20,755 bases of DNA from Patescibacteria group bacterium UBA6164 (lineage in GTDB: Bacteria > Patescibacteriota > Gracilibacteria > BD1-5 > UBA6164): contig DIUG01000051.1 of assembly GCA_002422305.1 (NCBI GenBank), positions 1 through 20,755 on the forward strand, read 5' to 3'. Under the pieces are notes generated by a model. It made no database searches and was not told where the DNA came from. It saw only the letters and a program-made list of their open reading frames with translations. Shown piece after piece: positions 8,318 to 17,199 of the stretch. Each line of letters begins with the position of its first letter. Within the stretch, counting starts at the first letter, position 1. The position numbers and the translations under genes are program-made.

Positions 8318-9844
8318 ATGAAAAATGCTTTTTCTTTAATAGAATTAATTGTTTGAATAACAATTTCAATGTTACTTATGGTTTCTGTAGGTATTTTTAT
8401 AACTAATTGAATGAACAATATTTTTATATGACAAAAAACATTAGAAAATACTGATGAAATTATTAATTTCACTAATATTTTAAATAAAAGTATTGGTTTA
8501 ATTCAAACATGATCATTTGCTCCAATAAATACATCTTCTGGTATTATTTTTAAAAGATGACAAAATTTTTGAGATGGTTGATTTAGTTATATTTGAACAG
8601 AAATTTTAGATCAAGTTTATTGTAATAGTGATTCAGAAAATTCTGAAACTAATAATTTATTTATTAAAAATTTTATACCTTTTGAAGAGCAATGAGAAGA
8701 TATATTTATTGATTATGACTCAATATTAATTTCAACAGGTATTATGATTTGAGAAGAAATGTATAGATCTTATCAAAAAGAAAATGTAATAAAAGATAGT
8801 AATTGAAATATAATTGTATGAAAGGGGATATTTGGAGATAAATTTCTAGAATGAACAAATGCAACAGATATATATTTAAATTCACCTACTTGATTAGCTA
8901 CAGATTGAACAAATTTATATATTTCTGATACTTTAAATAATAGAATTTTATATCTTGATTCAAATTCAAAAATTCATTTATTATTAGATGAAAATGATTG
9001 ATTAAACGAACCTACATGATTGTATTATGATGAACATAGTTTATATATTTCAAATAGTTGAAATTGAGAAATACTTAAGTATTCGAGTAAAAATATTAAC
9101 AACCCCTCTAGTTTAACATTAACATGATTTACAATTAGTAATGTATCTAAAGTAGAAATATCATTTTTATGAGCAAGTAATATATGATTATCCGATTACA
9201 ATACTTGAAGTATTAATTTTGTTGATATTACAACAAGTACTGATTATTTAACATGAAGTACAAATAAATTAAAATATTATTTTGTAAATTATAATTCAGA
9301 ATCAAATCAATGAACTTGTAGTTGAAATGAAATAGATCTTATTTTAGATAATCCAATACAATGTGTATCTTCATGAACTTGAAAAACTTCAATTTATCAA
9401 AATATGACTATTTCAAACATAATTGTTAATAACATAATAAATACAACAAATACATGAAGTTATTTTATTGATTTGAAATTATTAAATTCTAGTAATAATA
9501 TATTATATCAAAATTATTTCCCATATTTTACAAAAAGTGATAACGATTTAACAACAAAATGAGATAATACATTGAGTGTTTTATATTCATGACTTAATTA
9601 TCCTACTTGAATCTGGTGAGTATGAAATAATGATTTTAATGAATTTTGAGATCGATCTTTTGATGATGATTTAAGATATCATAGTAGTGATTACTTATTA
9701 AATATACCTGTTAAATCATTAAACATTACAAATATAGCAAATGATTTATTAACTATAATTTTTAAATACTATAAAAGTTATAATTGTTATAATTTAGATC
9801 AAAAAATAGAAAAAACATTTATTTTAAAGAAAAATCTAAAATAA
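8318..9844 (+). CDS. Prepilin-like surface protein with NHL repeats
   Basis: The 508-residue product begins MKNAFSLIELIVGITISMLL, a type IV prepilin signal. Cleavage is expected between Ala4 and Phe5, and Glu9 sits at the usual +5 position, followed by the hydrophobic assembly helix. About residues 188-255 contain two NHL-type blade repeats (SPTGLATDGTNLYISDTLNN and EPTGLYYDEHSLYISNSGNG), a beta-propeller module used in binding. The rest is rich in Ser, Thr, Asn and beta-prone sequence with a few Cys, lacking recognisable domains. Length is well above a typical major pilin (about 150), suggesting a minor pilin or tip adhesin. No pilus assembly genes are adjacent. Its end is embedded in a hairpin terminator. 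The pilin signal is secure; the adhesion role is inferred. Confidence 0.85.
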
Positions 9845-9853
9845 ATGTTTTTT
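9810..9853. terminator. Hairpin overlapping the 3' end of the prepilin-like gene
   Basis: The left arm AAAAAACATTTATTTTA (from 9810) and its exact complement (to 9853) flank a loop of about 10 bases, with a T tract after the right arm and an A tract before the left arm. It spans the stop codon at 9842-9844 and lies just before the convergent transporter stop at 9868, so it can serve both strands. Confidence 0.75.
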
Positions 9854-9867
9854 AATAAGTTCTATAT

Positions 9868-11640
9868 TTAAACCTTTCAATTAATATTTTCATTTCAATT
9901 ATTAATTATTTCATTTTCATTATTAAAAATAACTTTTACAGATTTAAATAAATCTTTTAATATTTTATTTTTAAAATAACTATCATTAATTAAAGAAGTA
10001 GCCATTTGATTTGATATTTTATTATTTTTTATTAAAGGATTTATCTGTCAATTATTCAATATATTTTTTTCTTTGATAGATAATTCCATATTATAAAGTA
10101 GTTTTAATTTTTCTTCATTTTCTTCAATATTTTCAATTTTATCAATTTGAATAATAGTATCTATAATATCTTTTATTATAAGTTCATATTGATTTTTTAT
10201 TTCTAAATTTGTAGATTTAATATATTTAGAAGTATTTTCAAGTAAAATTTTCAAATTTTTTATAGTTCAAATAAATCTTCTATTTGCATTTTGTATATGA
10301 TTAAAAGAATTGTAATGATCTGTGAAATTATTTGATTCTGCTTTTATACTATAATCTATGATTTCTCAGTACAGATTTTTTACTCTAGAAGAATATAATT
10401 TTTCTAATTCTTCAATAGGTAAAATTTTTATTTTTTTCTTTAATAAGTCAAAATCATAATTTTCTTTTATATCTTCATATTTTAGAGAAAAACTATTTAT
10501 AATAAGTTCTTTAACTATATCATACATTCTTTTAGATTCTTTTAAAAGACTATTTAAAGCTGTTTCTGGAAAATCTAAACTATTTTCAGTTAAATATTTT
10601 GATAGAATAATATTTTTATCTTTTTTTTCTTTTAGGATAATGGTTGATAAATGAGAAATTTTAGGTATAAATCAAACAAGTAAAATAACTCAACTTAAAT
10701 TAAATAATGTATGAAAAAGTGCTAATCTTAATGCATAATCATCTTCTTTAAGTCAAATAAAATCTCATAAATAAAATACAAAATCTTTTATTTTAGAAAT
10801 AAATAAAATAAATATTATTCAAGTAGTAAATTTGAATGTAAAATCAGCAAAAGCTAATCGTTTTCAATTTATATTACCTGCTAAAGATCAAATTATTCAT
10901 GTTATTGTTGTACCAATATTAGCTCATATAACAAGTCCTAATGCATTTTCATAATTTACTTCTCATAAAAATAATGCAGTTATAACTAAAGCAATAGTTG
11001 CTGAACTTGATTGCATAAGTATAGTAGCAATAATACCAAGTGAAACAAAAGTTATAAGTCATAAAAATCAAGGTATAGCATAATCCTTTAGACTTACCAT
11101 ACTTTGAAAAGATTCAAATCATGTTTTCATAAAGTGAATTCACAAGAATATAAATCATAAACCTGCTAAAATAGATCCAAATCAATTTATATTTTTATTT
11201 TTTTGAAAATTAAAAATCATTCAAAAAACTATCATAGGCATTGCATATGCTCAAATATTTATCTTCATTCAAATTCAAGCTATAAGCCAAGCTGTTGTTG
11301 TTGTTCATACACTAGATCAAAATATAATTCAAATTCATTGAATTAATCATATTAATTCTGCACTTAAAAATGATATTGTTATAATAGTTACAAGTGAACT
11401 TGATTGCATAATTGAAGATGCAAAAAAACCAAATAATAAACTTTTATAAGTTTTATCTGTACTTTTTTGTAGTATTTTTTCTAAAACACCTCAACTATAT
11501 GATAAAAATCATTTTTTTAAAAGCATCATTCAGAAAAGAAATATAGCTATTCAAGCTGATATTTCTGTAAAATCAGAACTTAACCAAAATCAATATGTTA
11601 AAAGTAATAATAAACTTGCTAAAAAAATTTTATTAAACAT
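9868..11640 (-). CDS. Na+/phosphate cotransporter (NptA/PhoU-like) family protein
   Basis: The 590-residue product has two inverted Na/Pi-cotransporter repeats. The first carries QSSS (about residues 79-82) and then GSSVGTTTAW. The second carries QSSSATIALVITALF (from about 209) and then GANIGTTITG. These QSSS and GxxxGTT signatures mark the family (PF02690), which moves phosphate with sodium. About eight or more membrane helices fill residues 1-340. The C-terminal 250 residues are soluble, helical and rich in Lys, Glu and Asn, in the position of the PhoU-like domain of bacterial NptA proteins. ATG 11640 is followed directly by a hydrophobic helix. Copy B of the dispersed TATAAT motif lies about 105 bases upstream on this strand and may be its promoter. 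It converges on the prepilin-like gene. Confidence 0.88.
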
Positions 11641-11744
11641 TAGATATAATTAAAAATTAAACTATTTTTAAAATTATAGCATTATTTTTTTATTATATCA
11701 AATTTATTCTCTAGATATTATTTATGAAAAAAATAATCATTGGG

Positions 11745-11775
11745 TATTTCCAACGATGCACAAAATATATTATAC
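11745..11775 (-). repeat. Dispersed 31-bp motif, copy B (inverted)
   Basis: On the minus strand this reads GTATAATATATTTTG then TGCATCGTTGGAAATA. It matches copy A (5367-5397) at all but one position, and a few further bases upstream also agree. The two copies face each other across about 6.4 kb. It lies about 105 bases before the transporter start and could provide its -10 box. Confidence 0.7.
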
Positions 11776-11829
11776 TTTCTACGAAAACTTATTAAAATTA
11801 TAACTTTACTTGTAATAATATAAATTTAG

Positions 11830-11970
11830 CCTAAACATTTCATGCTTATCTAGAAAATAGCAAAACTTAAAAAAGTTACTATTTTTTTGTTAAAAAGTAA
11901 TGTTTTTTGAAAAATAGCAAATTTTCCCTTAACTAAAAGTTAAAATAAAACTTTTAGTTAAAAAAATCAA
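11830..11970. repeat. Hairpin-rich dispersed element, copy 1
   Basis: The element starts CCTAAACATT, continues TTCATGCTTATCTAG, then a hairpin (AAAATAGC with its near-complement around AACTT/AAGTT), then AAAAAGTAATG. Unlike copy 2, it extends through GAAAAATAGCAAA to a second hairpin: TTAACTAAAAGTT at 11929-11941 and its perfect complement at 11949-11961. Copy 3 shares this longer form. Confidence 0.75.
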
Positions 11971-12022
11971 GAATCATTCAAATTAAATAATTAATGGATT
12001 TAATTTATTTATTTTATCTAAA

Positions 12023-12101
12023 CCTAAACATTTCATGCTTATCTAGAAAATAGCAAAACTTAAAAAAGTTGCTATTTTTTTGTTAAAAAGTAATGTTTAG
12101 G
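12023..12101. repeat. Hairpin-rich dispersed element, copy 2 with 10-bp terminal inverted repeats
   Basis: This 79-bp copy is bounded by CCTAAACATT and its exact complement AATGTTTAGG, with the same internal TTCATGCTTATCTAG and hairpin as copies 1 and 3. In this copy the hairpin stem is best paired (AAAATAGC with GCTATTTT). The terminal repeats and small size recall a miniature inverted-repeat element, but no parent transposase is in the window. Confidence 0.75.
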
Positions 12102-12208
12102 GTTATTTTAAAAAAGTAACAAACTTAAACTAAATTTAAACTTCATAATTATTATAGGCTTATCTCAAAAAGAGATTTTAAAAAATTTATATTATTAATT
12201 ATATGATT

Positions 12209-13309
12209 ATGAAAAATACAACAAAAATTATAGCTTGAGTATTAGCTTGAGTATTTGTTTTAACTAGTGGTTCTGCTTATGCAGTGTGAAATGGTATGGA
12301 AAACTGAAAAGGTAATTGAATGTGAAATGGTCAATGACAAGGTCAAATGCGAAATAAATGAAATTGACAAGGTAAATGAAAAATGACACAAACTAAAGAA
12401 AATACAATAGAAAAAACATATTCATTTAAAGTAGAATGAACTTTAAGTGAGATAGAAATAGAAAGACTTGTTTTACAATATGAAGATGAATATGCAGCTG
12501 TTTGAATATATAATTATTTTTATGAATTATACTGATTAGAAGTATTTAAAAATATAGCAAATAGTGAACAAAAACATTTATGAGCTATTGTGGCTTTAAT
12601 GGAAGCTTATTGATTAGAAATACCTAAATGACTTAGTGAAGAATTTTTAGAAGAAACTGAAAAATTAAAAGCTATGTGAAATTGATCTCTAAAAGAAGCT
12701 TTAGAAGCAGGTGTATTATTTGAAATTAGAGATATTGAAGATATTGCAAAAACTATTTCTCTAACTCAAAATGAAGATATTAGAAAAGTAATGTTAAATA
12801 TTGGTTGAGGATCTTTTAATCACTTAAGATGATTTTTGACTAATCTAGAAAAACAAGGTTTTACAATAGATATTGATTATTCAGATTTTTTAACTTTGGA
12901 TGATTTATCTCAAAAATGATTAAAAGATAGATTTATTCCGTACTTAAATAATAGGGGAATTGATATAGATGAAACTCTTTTAAAGACAAAGGATGATAAA
13001 AATAAAAAATGACAACAAAATAAAAATTGAAATAGTAAAAGTTTATGAAACTCATATTGAAAAGATTTATCAGCTGAAAAAAGAGCTAATTTACAAAAAA
13101 ATAAAGAAGCTTATAAACAAGAAATAGATAAAAAATATTGAAATCAAATCAAATCTATAAAAAATGAAAATCTTGTAAAAATAAATGAAAAAATAGATCA
13201 AAAAGTAAGTGAGGTAGTAAGCGATGAAAGTATTTCTGAAACAGCAAAAGAAAAAGCTTTGACTTTATATATGGCTTTAAAAGAATATATAAGTTGATTG
13301 ATTAAATAA
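12209..13309 (+). CDS. Exported DUF2202 ferritin-like protein with Gly-rich N terminus
   Basis: The 366-residue product begins with a signal peptide (MKNTTKIIAGVLAGVFVLTS, cleavage expected after SAYA at residue 25). A Gly/Asn/Gln/Lys-rich segment follows (about 26-60), with glycines written as alternating TGA and GGT. From about residue 70 to 210 it matches DUF2202 (PF09968), a ferritin-like four-helix family. Candidate metal ligands are the Glu residues in YEDEY (92, 94), the ExxH in SEQKH (120, 123), Glu172 and His205. The C-terminal 130 residues are Lys-rich and helical. An alternative ATG two codons upstream (12203) is in frame; 12209 gives the cleaner signal peptide. Iron or other metal handling outside the cytoplasm is inferred from the fold; no enzyme activity is established for the family. 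A terminator separates it from the haem and ferredoxin genes downstream. Confidence 0.85.
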
Positions 13310-13340
13310 ATTAATTCCAAAACTTAAACTTTACTTAAAC

Positions 13341-13381
13341 AAAAAAGTTATTTTGATAAAAATTTTATAATAACTTTTTAA
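13341..13381 (+). terminator. Hairpin terminator after the DUF2202 gene
   Basis: AAAAAGTTATT and its complement AATAACTTTTT form a stem with additional internal pairing and a T tract. It is preceded by AAACTTAAACTTTACTTAAAC (13319-13340), and an almost identical leader precedes the terminator at 15584, so this is a repeated intergenic module. Confidence 0.7.
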
Positions 13382-13389
13382 ATTTTCTT

Positions 13390-13959
13390 ATGATAAATAA
13401 ATTAATAAAATATTCGCCATATCTGTCATTATTATGATTAATAGTTCTTATGAAATCTGATACTTTTATCTTTTTTTGACAGGCTGCTTTTTATTTACTT
13501 ATTTTGATAATGTTTTCTAGACCACTTAGAGATATTTTTCCAAAAATAAAAATATTAAGAAAAATAGTTTCAATTAGAAAAGAATTATGAATTATTATCT
13601 GATGTTTTGCTTTTGCCCATTCTATTTGATATTTTGTTTATAGTAAAGCTCCTTTTTCTATTATAATAAACTCAAATATTTGGACTATAGACAGTTTTAT
13701 GACTTGGTGATTTATAGCTTTTTTTGTAGCTATTCCATTAACTTTTACTTCAAATATTTTTTCAATGATAAAAATGTGATGAAAAAATTGGAAAAGATTA
13801 CAATATCTTGCTTATGTTATGTTTATTGCAACTATTTTTCATATAGCTTTAGTAAAACCAAATGATGCAATTTTTATGTATAGTATTTTAGTATTATATA
13901 TTTTTATATTATTTTATTCTGCTTATATTAATAAAAAAAAGAATTATGAAAAACAATAA
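13390..13959 (+). CDS. MsrQ/ferric-reductase-like haem membrane protein
   Basis: The 189-residue product has about six hydrophobic helices and matches the ferric-reductase-like transmembrane domain (PF01794), closest in feel to MsrQ/YedZ. Two family landmarks are visible: a haem-ligand His in the helix CFAFAHSIGYFV (His77), and the block GFIAFFVAIPLTFTS then KNWKRLQYLAYVMFIATIFH, ending in His151. At the position where many MsrQ proteins have a His after KRL it has Gln, so one haem ligand may be lost. MsrQ passes electrons through haem across the membrane to the periplasmic reductase MsrP; no msrP is present here. Its end overlaps the downstream lipoprotein ferredoxin gene by 14 bases, so the two are surely one operon and probably electron-transfer partners. 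ATG 13390 starts 9 bases after the hairpin at 13341-13381. Confidence 0.82.
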
Positions 13960-14296
13960 AATTATATTATTTCTTATACCTTTTATTATTTTAAATTTAA
14001 CAAGTTGTAATAATACAGAAGAAAAAATAGAAGAATTAAATCAAGAAAATATTACTTCACAAGTTTATGATTTTAAATCTAATACTATTTTAAAAATAGA
14101 ATCCAATCAAGAAAAAAAAATATTTATAGATGAAAGATGTATATGATGTTGAAAATGTACTAGATTTGCACCTCAAAATTTTGTTATGAATTTTAAAACT
14201 TTCAAAGCAGAAGTCATATCAAGTGAAAACTTAGATTCTCAGTGAGTACAAAGATCTATAGAAATATGTCCTACAAAATCTATAAGTGTAAGTTAA
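13946..14296 (+). CDS. Lipid-anchored exported [4Fe-4S] ferredoxin
   Basis: The 116-residue product starts with a lipoprotein signal (MKNNKIILFLIPFIILNLTS, then Cys21 as the lipid-modified residue). A helical acidic spacer leads to a single ferredoxin cluster motif: CIGCGKC at residues 65-71, then APQNF, and CPTKS with Cys108. These four Cys would bind one [4Fe-4S] cluster. In DNA the Cys motif reads tgt ata TGA tgt TGA aaa tgt, so it exists only with TGA as Gly. A ferredoxin fixed outside the membrane by lipid is unusual, since such clusters are normally cytoplasmic. The 14-base overlap with the MsrQ-like gene suggests it takes or gives electrons to that haem protein. The motif is certain; extracytoplasmic location is inferred from the signal. 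Confidence 0.88.
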
Positions 14297-14452
14297 TTTT
14301 TAAAAGATGATTTAAAAAATGTTTTTTGAGATTTAGATAAAGAAAAAAGAACTGAACTAAAATCAGTTAAATTAGATTTTGATAATAAAGCTAAAATAAT
14401 ACAAAATAAAATATTAAGAAACCAAAAATTAGATATAAGATTAGATTTTTAG
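14297..14452 (+). pseudogene. In-frame coding-like stretch after the ferredoxin stop, start missing
   Basis: Directly after the ferredoxin TAA the same frame stays open for 51 codons to a TAG. It reads as a charged, helix-prone peptide (LKNVFGDLDKEKRTELKSVK, then LDFDNKAKIIQNKILRN and QKLDIRLDF). No ATG, GTG or TTG in a usable position starts it. It may be the 3' remnant of a lost gene, or a C-terminal extension cut off by a nonsense change. No family is recognised. It is followed by a strong terminator. Confidence 0.4.
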
Positions 14453-14478
14453 TTTATTCTATATTATTGAAATAATTT

Positions 14479-14520
14479 AAAAAAGTTATTATAACTCAAA
14501 CTGTTATAATAACTTTTTTT
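14479..14520 (+). terminator. Strong hairpin terminator after the haem/ferredoxin operon
   Basis: AAAAAAGTTATTATAAC and its exact complement flank a 7-base loop (TCAAACT), with a run of seven T at the end. It shares the AAAAAGTTATTATAA arm with the terminator at 15584-15625. Confidence 0.85.
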
Positions 14521-14530
14521 ACTCAAAAAT

Positions 14531-14558
14531 TTGCAAAAAGTAATATAAATGTTATACT
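14531..14558 (+). promoter_or_regulatory. Promoter of the winged-helix/PRTase gene
   Basis: TTGCAA (14531-14536) and TATACT (14553-14558) are separated by 16 bases. The start of transcription would fall near 14565, inside the palindrome at 14563-14588 and about 20 bases before the ATG. Confidence 0.55.
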
Positions 14559-14562
14559 ATTT

Positions 14563-14588
14563 ATAGTTTACTATCAACTATAAACTAT
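14563..14588. promoter_or_regulatory. Likely operator: ATAGTTTA/TAAACTAT inverted repeat
   Basis: Two perfect 8-bp half-sites are separated by 10 bases, directly after the -10 box and running into the start codon. Position and symmetry suit a repressor-binding site, and the gene that follows encodes a winged-helix domain, so autoregulation is plausible but not shown. Confidence 0.5.
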
Positions 14589-15564
14589 GAAAACAAATAC
14601 AAGAAATAAAATATATGAATATATACTTGATAATGCACCTATTTGAGCTACCAAAATAGCTAATCATTTTTGATTTTCTAATCAAATCATACATAGGCAT
14701 ATAAGAAAATTATTAGAAGATTGAGATATTATTAAATCCTGAACTCCTCCAAAAGTTTATTATTTCCCAAAAAAAGAAGAAATAAGCAAAAAATATGAAC
14801 TAGAAAAAAATAAAAAAGACATTATTGATAATAATTTTATATTATTTGAAGCAAATGGTAATGTTTTGTATTGATTTGACTGATTTATTAAATGGTGTGA
14901 AAATAGAAATATAAATCCTATTTTAGAATCAGATATTTATATAGATACTTTATGAAAATATCAAAAATATAAAAATGAAAATTGAATGATAAACTGAATA
15001 GAAAAAATTAAATCTACTTTTGAAGAAGTTTTTTTGGATGAAATTTATTATTTAGATTTTTATAGTATAGAAAAATATTGAAAAACTATGCTTTGAAATC
15101 TTATGCTATATGGTAAACAAAACTCTGATAAAGATATAATAGAAAAAATTATTTCACTCATCAAAATTCCAATTTTAGATTTTATAAATAAAAATAATAT
15201 TGATTCTTTTGCATTTATTCCACCATCTATAAACAGAAAAATTCAAATAATGGATAAATTAAATAAAGGTTTAGATATAAAATTAAATGAATTAAAACTT
15301 ATTAAAATTTTTAGAGATAAGATTGTTTCGCAAAAAAGTCTTTCAAAAAAAGAAGATAGAATAATAAATGCAAGGGAAACTATTTTTATAGAAAATAAAA
15401 ATTTTAAATCAAATAAGATTTTGCTTATAGATGATGCTGTTTGATCTGGTTCAACACTAAATGAAACTGCAAAAAAAATAAAAGAATCTTGAATTTCAAA
15501 TTATGTTATTTGAATAGCTATAGTTTGAAGTTTTAAGTGATTTGAAATAATAAATGAAGTATAA
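14587..15564 (+). CDS. Winged-helix regulator fused to a phosphoribosyltransferase domain
   Basis: The 325-residue product starts with a winged helix (about residues 1-65): KIYEYILDNAPIGATKIANH, FGFSNQIIHRHIRKLLEDGD and a wing ending KVYYFPKK. A middle segment of about 140 residues is not recognised. The C-terminal domain looks like a ComF-type phosphoribosyltransferase: FAFIPPSINRK at about 205, a KSLSKKEDR segment like the flexible loop, and the PRPP-binding motif KILLIDDAVGSGSTLNE (about 276-292), with DD and a Gly-rich loop using TGA for Gly. ComF proteins act in DNA uptake; other HTH-PRTase fusions, such as PurR of Bacillus, use the domain to sense PRPP. Which applies here is unknown. 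An inverted repeat overlaps its start and a terminator follows, so it is a single-gene unit. Confidence 0.82.
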
Positions 15565-15583
15565 ACTTAAACTTCACTTAAAC

Positions 15584-15625
15584 AAAAAAGTTATTATAAT
15601 GAAAAATATTATAATAACTTTTTTT
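15584..15625 (+). terminator. Hairpin terminator abutting the response-regulator start codon
   Basis: AAAAAAGTTATTATAAT and its complement flank a short loop, ending in a seven-T run whose last T is immediately before the ATG at 15626. The leader AAACTTAAACTTCACTTAAAC at 15564-15583 matches that before the terminator at 13341. The right arm contains TATAAT, which could be a -10 box giving an almost leaderless mRNA for the next gene. Confidence 0.75.
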
Positions 15626-16321
15626 ATGAAAATCCTAATAATTGAAGATCATCCAAAACTTAGAGAAAATATAGCTAAATATCTAAAAGCTAATTCTTAT
15701 TTATCAGAATCTGCTTTTAATTGACAGGAAGCTTTAGAGAAAATAGGTTTTTCTAAATATGATTTACTCATTTTAGATATAAATATGCCTATTATGGATG
15801 GTAGAGAATTTATGAAAAAATTTAGAGAAAAAAATAAAAAAACTCCAGTAATAGCACTGACTTCTAATTCTATGCTTGATGATAAAATAGAAATATTTGA
15901 ACTTTGAGTTGATGATTATCTAACAAAACCTTTTGAACTAAAAGAATTAGAACTTAGAATAAAGGCATTACTTTCAAGAAAAGAAACTACAATTGATGAT
16001 ATTTTAAATATTTGAGATATAACTATAAATTATTCTTGAAAAAAAGTTTATAAAACCCCCCTTAATCTCCCCTTATCAGAAGGGAAAGAGCTACAAGAAA
16101 TAAAATTTTCAAACAAAGAATATCTAATAATAGAATTTTTATCAAAAAATAAATGATACCCAAAAACAAAAATCCAACTTCTTGAACATGTTTGGTGAGA
16201 ACAAGAAGAAAATCTAGAACTTTCATCAACTACACTTGAAGCTCATATTTCAACTATTAGAAAAAAACTTGGTAGTGATTTTATAAAAACTATTAGGTGA
16301 GTAGGTTATATTATAGAATAA
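15626..16321 (+). CDS. OmpR/PhoB-family response regulator
   Basis: The 231-residue product has a receiver domain with acidic pocket Glu7-Asp8, phosphoacceptor Asp51 (LLILDINMPIMDG), Thr79 and Lys101 (DDYLTKPFEL). Its C-terminal winged-helix effector ends in the family signature STIRKKLG...IKTIRGVGYIIE. Phosphorylation by the downstream kinase should control DNA binding. Residues about 143-158 (KTPLNLPLSEGKELQE), just before the effector core, are encoded by a GC-rich palindromic repeat related to the intergenic copy at 8268-8312, so a mobile or selfish palindrome appears to have been inserted in frame. The ATG sits directly on the T tract of the previous terminator. The sensor kinase gene starts 11 bases after the stop. 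Confidence 0.93.
16053..16098 (+). repeat. GC-rich palindromic element inside the response regulator frame
   Basis: The stretch holds CCCCCCTTAATCTCCCCTTA, then AGAAGGGAAAGAGCTACAAG. It is far more GC-rich than its surroundings, partly self-complementary, and shares order and bases with the intergenic element at 8268-8312. It keeps the reading frame and codes for part of the effector domain edge. Confidence 0.65.
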
Positions 16322-16332
16322 TTTTTTTGCTT

Positions 16333-17166
16333 ATGAATTTTTCAAAAGAACATAAATTAGCTTTTAAAATAGCAATACTTCTATTTGTTTTTGCTATTGT
16401 GATTATGTATGTTTATACATTTTATAATCATAACTTTTCTTCAAATTACAAAAAATGAATTGGTTTATGAAAATCAAATACAAAATATTACATATTTGGT
16501 TTTTTAAGTATTTTTATATATTTTATCTCTTATTTTTTGGCAAGAACTACTATAAAACCTATAGAAGAAAATAACAAAAAATTAAAAGAATATAATCATA
16601 ATCTAGCTCATGAAATCAAAACTCCAATTGCAGTTATTAGCTCAAATCTAGAATTACTTCAAATGTGATATGATAAAAATCTTATAACTTCAAGTTATGA
16701 AGAACTTAAACTTATGCAAGATATTACTGATAATCTACTTTTTTTAAGTGAAAATACTTATCTAAAAAATAAAGAAAGAATAAGTTTTAAAAATTTACTT
16801 GAAAAACATAAAAATGATGATTTACTAATTGAAGTTAAAGATGATTTTATAATTTATTGAAACAAGACTTTAATTGATAGACTTTTAAAAAATTTAATAG
16901 AAAATGCAAAAAAATATTGAATTAAAAATGAAATAATCTCTATTTTTGTAAATAAAGATTATTTTGAAATAAAAAATAAAATTGAAAATAATATTTCACA
17001 AAATGAGGTAAAAAAAATAGTAGATACTTTTTATAAACTCGAATTATCAAGAAATACTCCTTGATTTTGACTTGGACTTTCTATAGTAAAAAAAATATGT
17101 GAACTACATAATTTAAAAATAGAGATAATAGCAAAAAATTATAATTTTTGAGTGATAGTTAAATAA
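16333..17166 (+). CDS. Sensor histidine kinase
   Basis: The 277-residue product has two membrane helices (about residues 11-30 and 53-70) enclosing a very short outer loop of about 20 residues. The dimerisation/phosphoacceptor segment HNLAHEIKTPIAV has the active His93. The catalytic domain shows the N box NLIENAKKYG and the G box GFGLGLSIVKKI. It should phosphorylate the response regulator encoded 11 bases upstream. The small outer loop and absence of a PAS or full HAMP domain suggest sensing within or at the membrane, or through a partner; the signal cannot be read from sequence. ATG 16333 is the first in frame and gives a normal N-in helix. Confidence 0.93.
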
Positions 17167-17199
17167 TTATAAAGAAATATATATTCATAATATTTTTTT

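Larger units (their letters stand above)
11641..12208. other. Divergent intergenic region with dispersed repeats
   Basis: No gene is visible between the divergent transporter and DUF2202 genes. The region holds motif copy B (11745-11775), two copies of a hairpin-rich element (11830-11920 and 12023-12101), a 13-bp-stem hairpin (11929-11961), and a short ATCTC/GAGAT hairpin (12162-12176) upstream of the DUF2202 gene. A TATAGG-like -10 candidate for that gene is near 12153, weakly supported. Confidence 0.6.

Noticed and set aside
10048..10254. Separate 68-residue minus-strand gene
   Set aside because: It is an internal piece of the transporter's soluble C-terminal domain, bounded by TGA codons that encode Gly.
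11724..11797. Short plus-strand ORF starting MKKIIIGYFQRC
   Set aside because: It is only 23 codons and is formed by the complement of motif copy B; no sign of coding beyond the ATG-AAA start.
11929..11961. Terminator for an adjacent gene
   Set aside because: The neighbouring genes both transcribe away from it, so the hairpin is better explained as part of the dispersed repeat.
13680..13865. ORF overlapping the haem protein in another frame
   Set aside because: It is out of frame with the MsrQ-like gene, which has clear helices and conserved blocks, so it is a shadow.
13390..13959. Complete MsrPQ methionine sulfoxide reductase system
   Set aside because: No molybdopterin MsrP gene is in the window and one expected haem-region His is Gln, so only an MsrQ-like label is justified.
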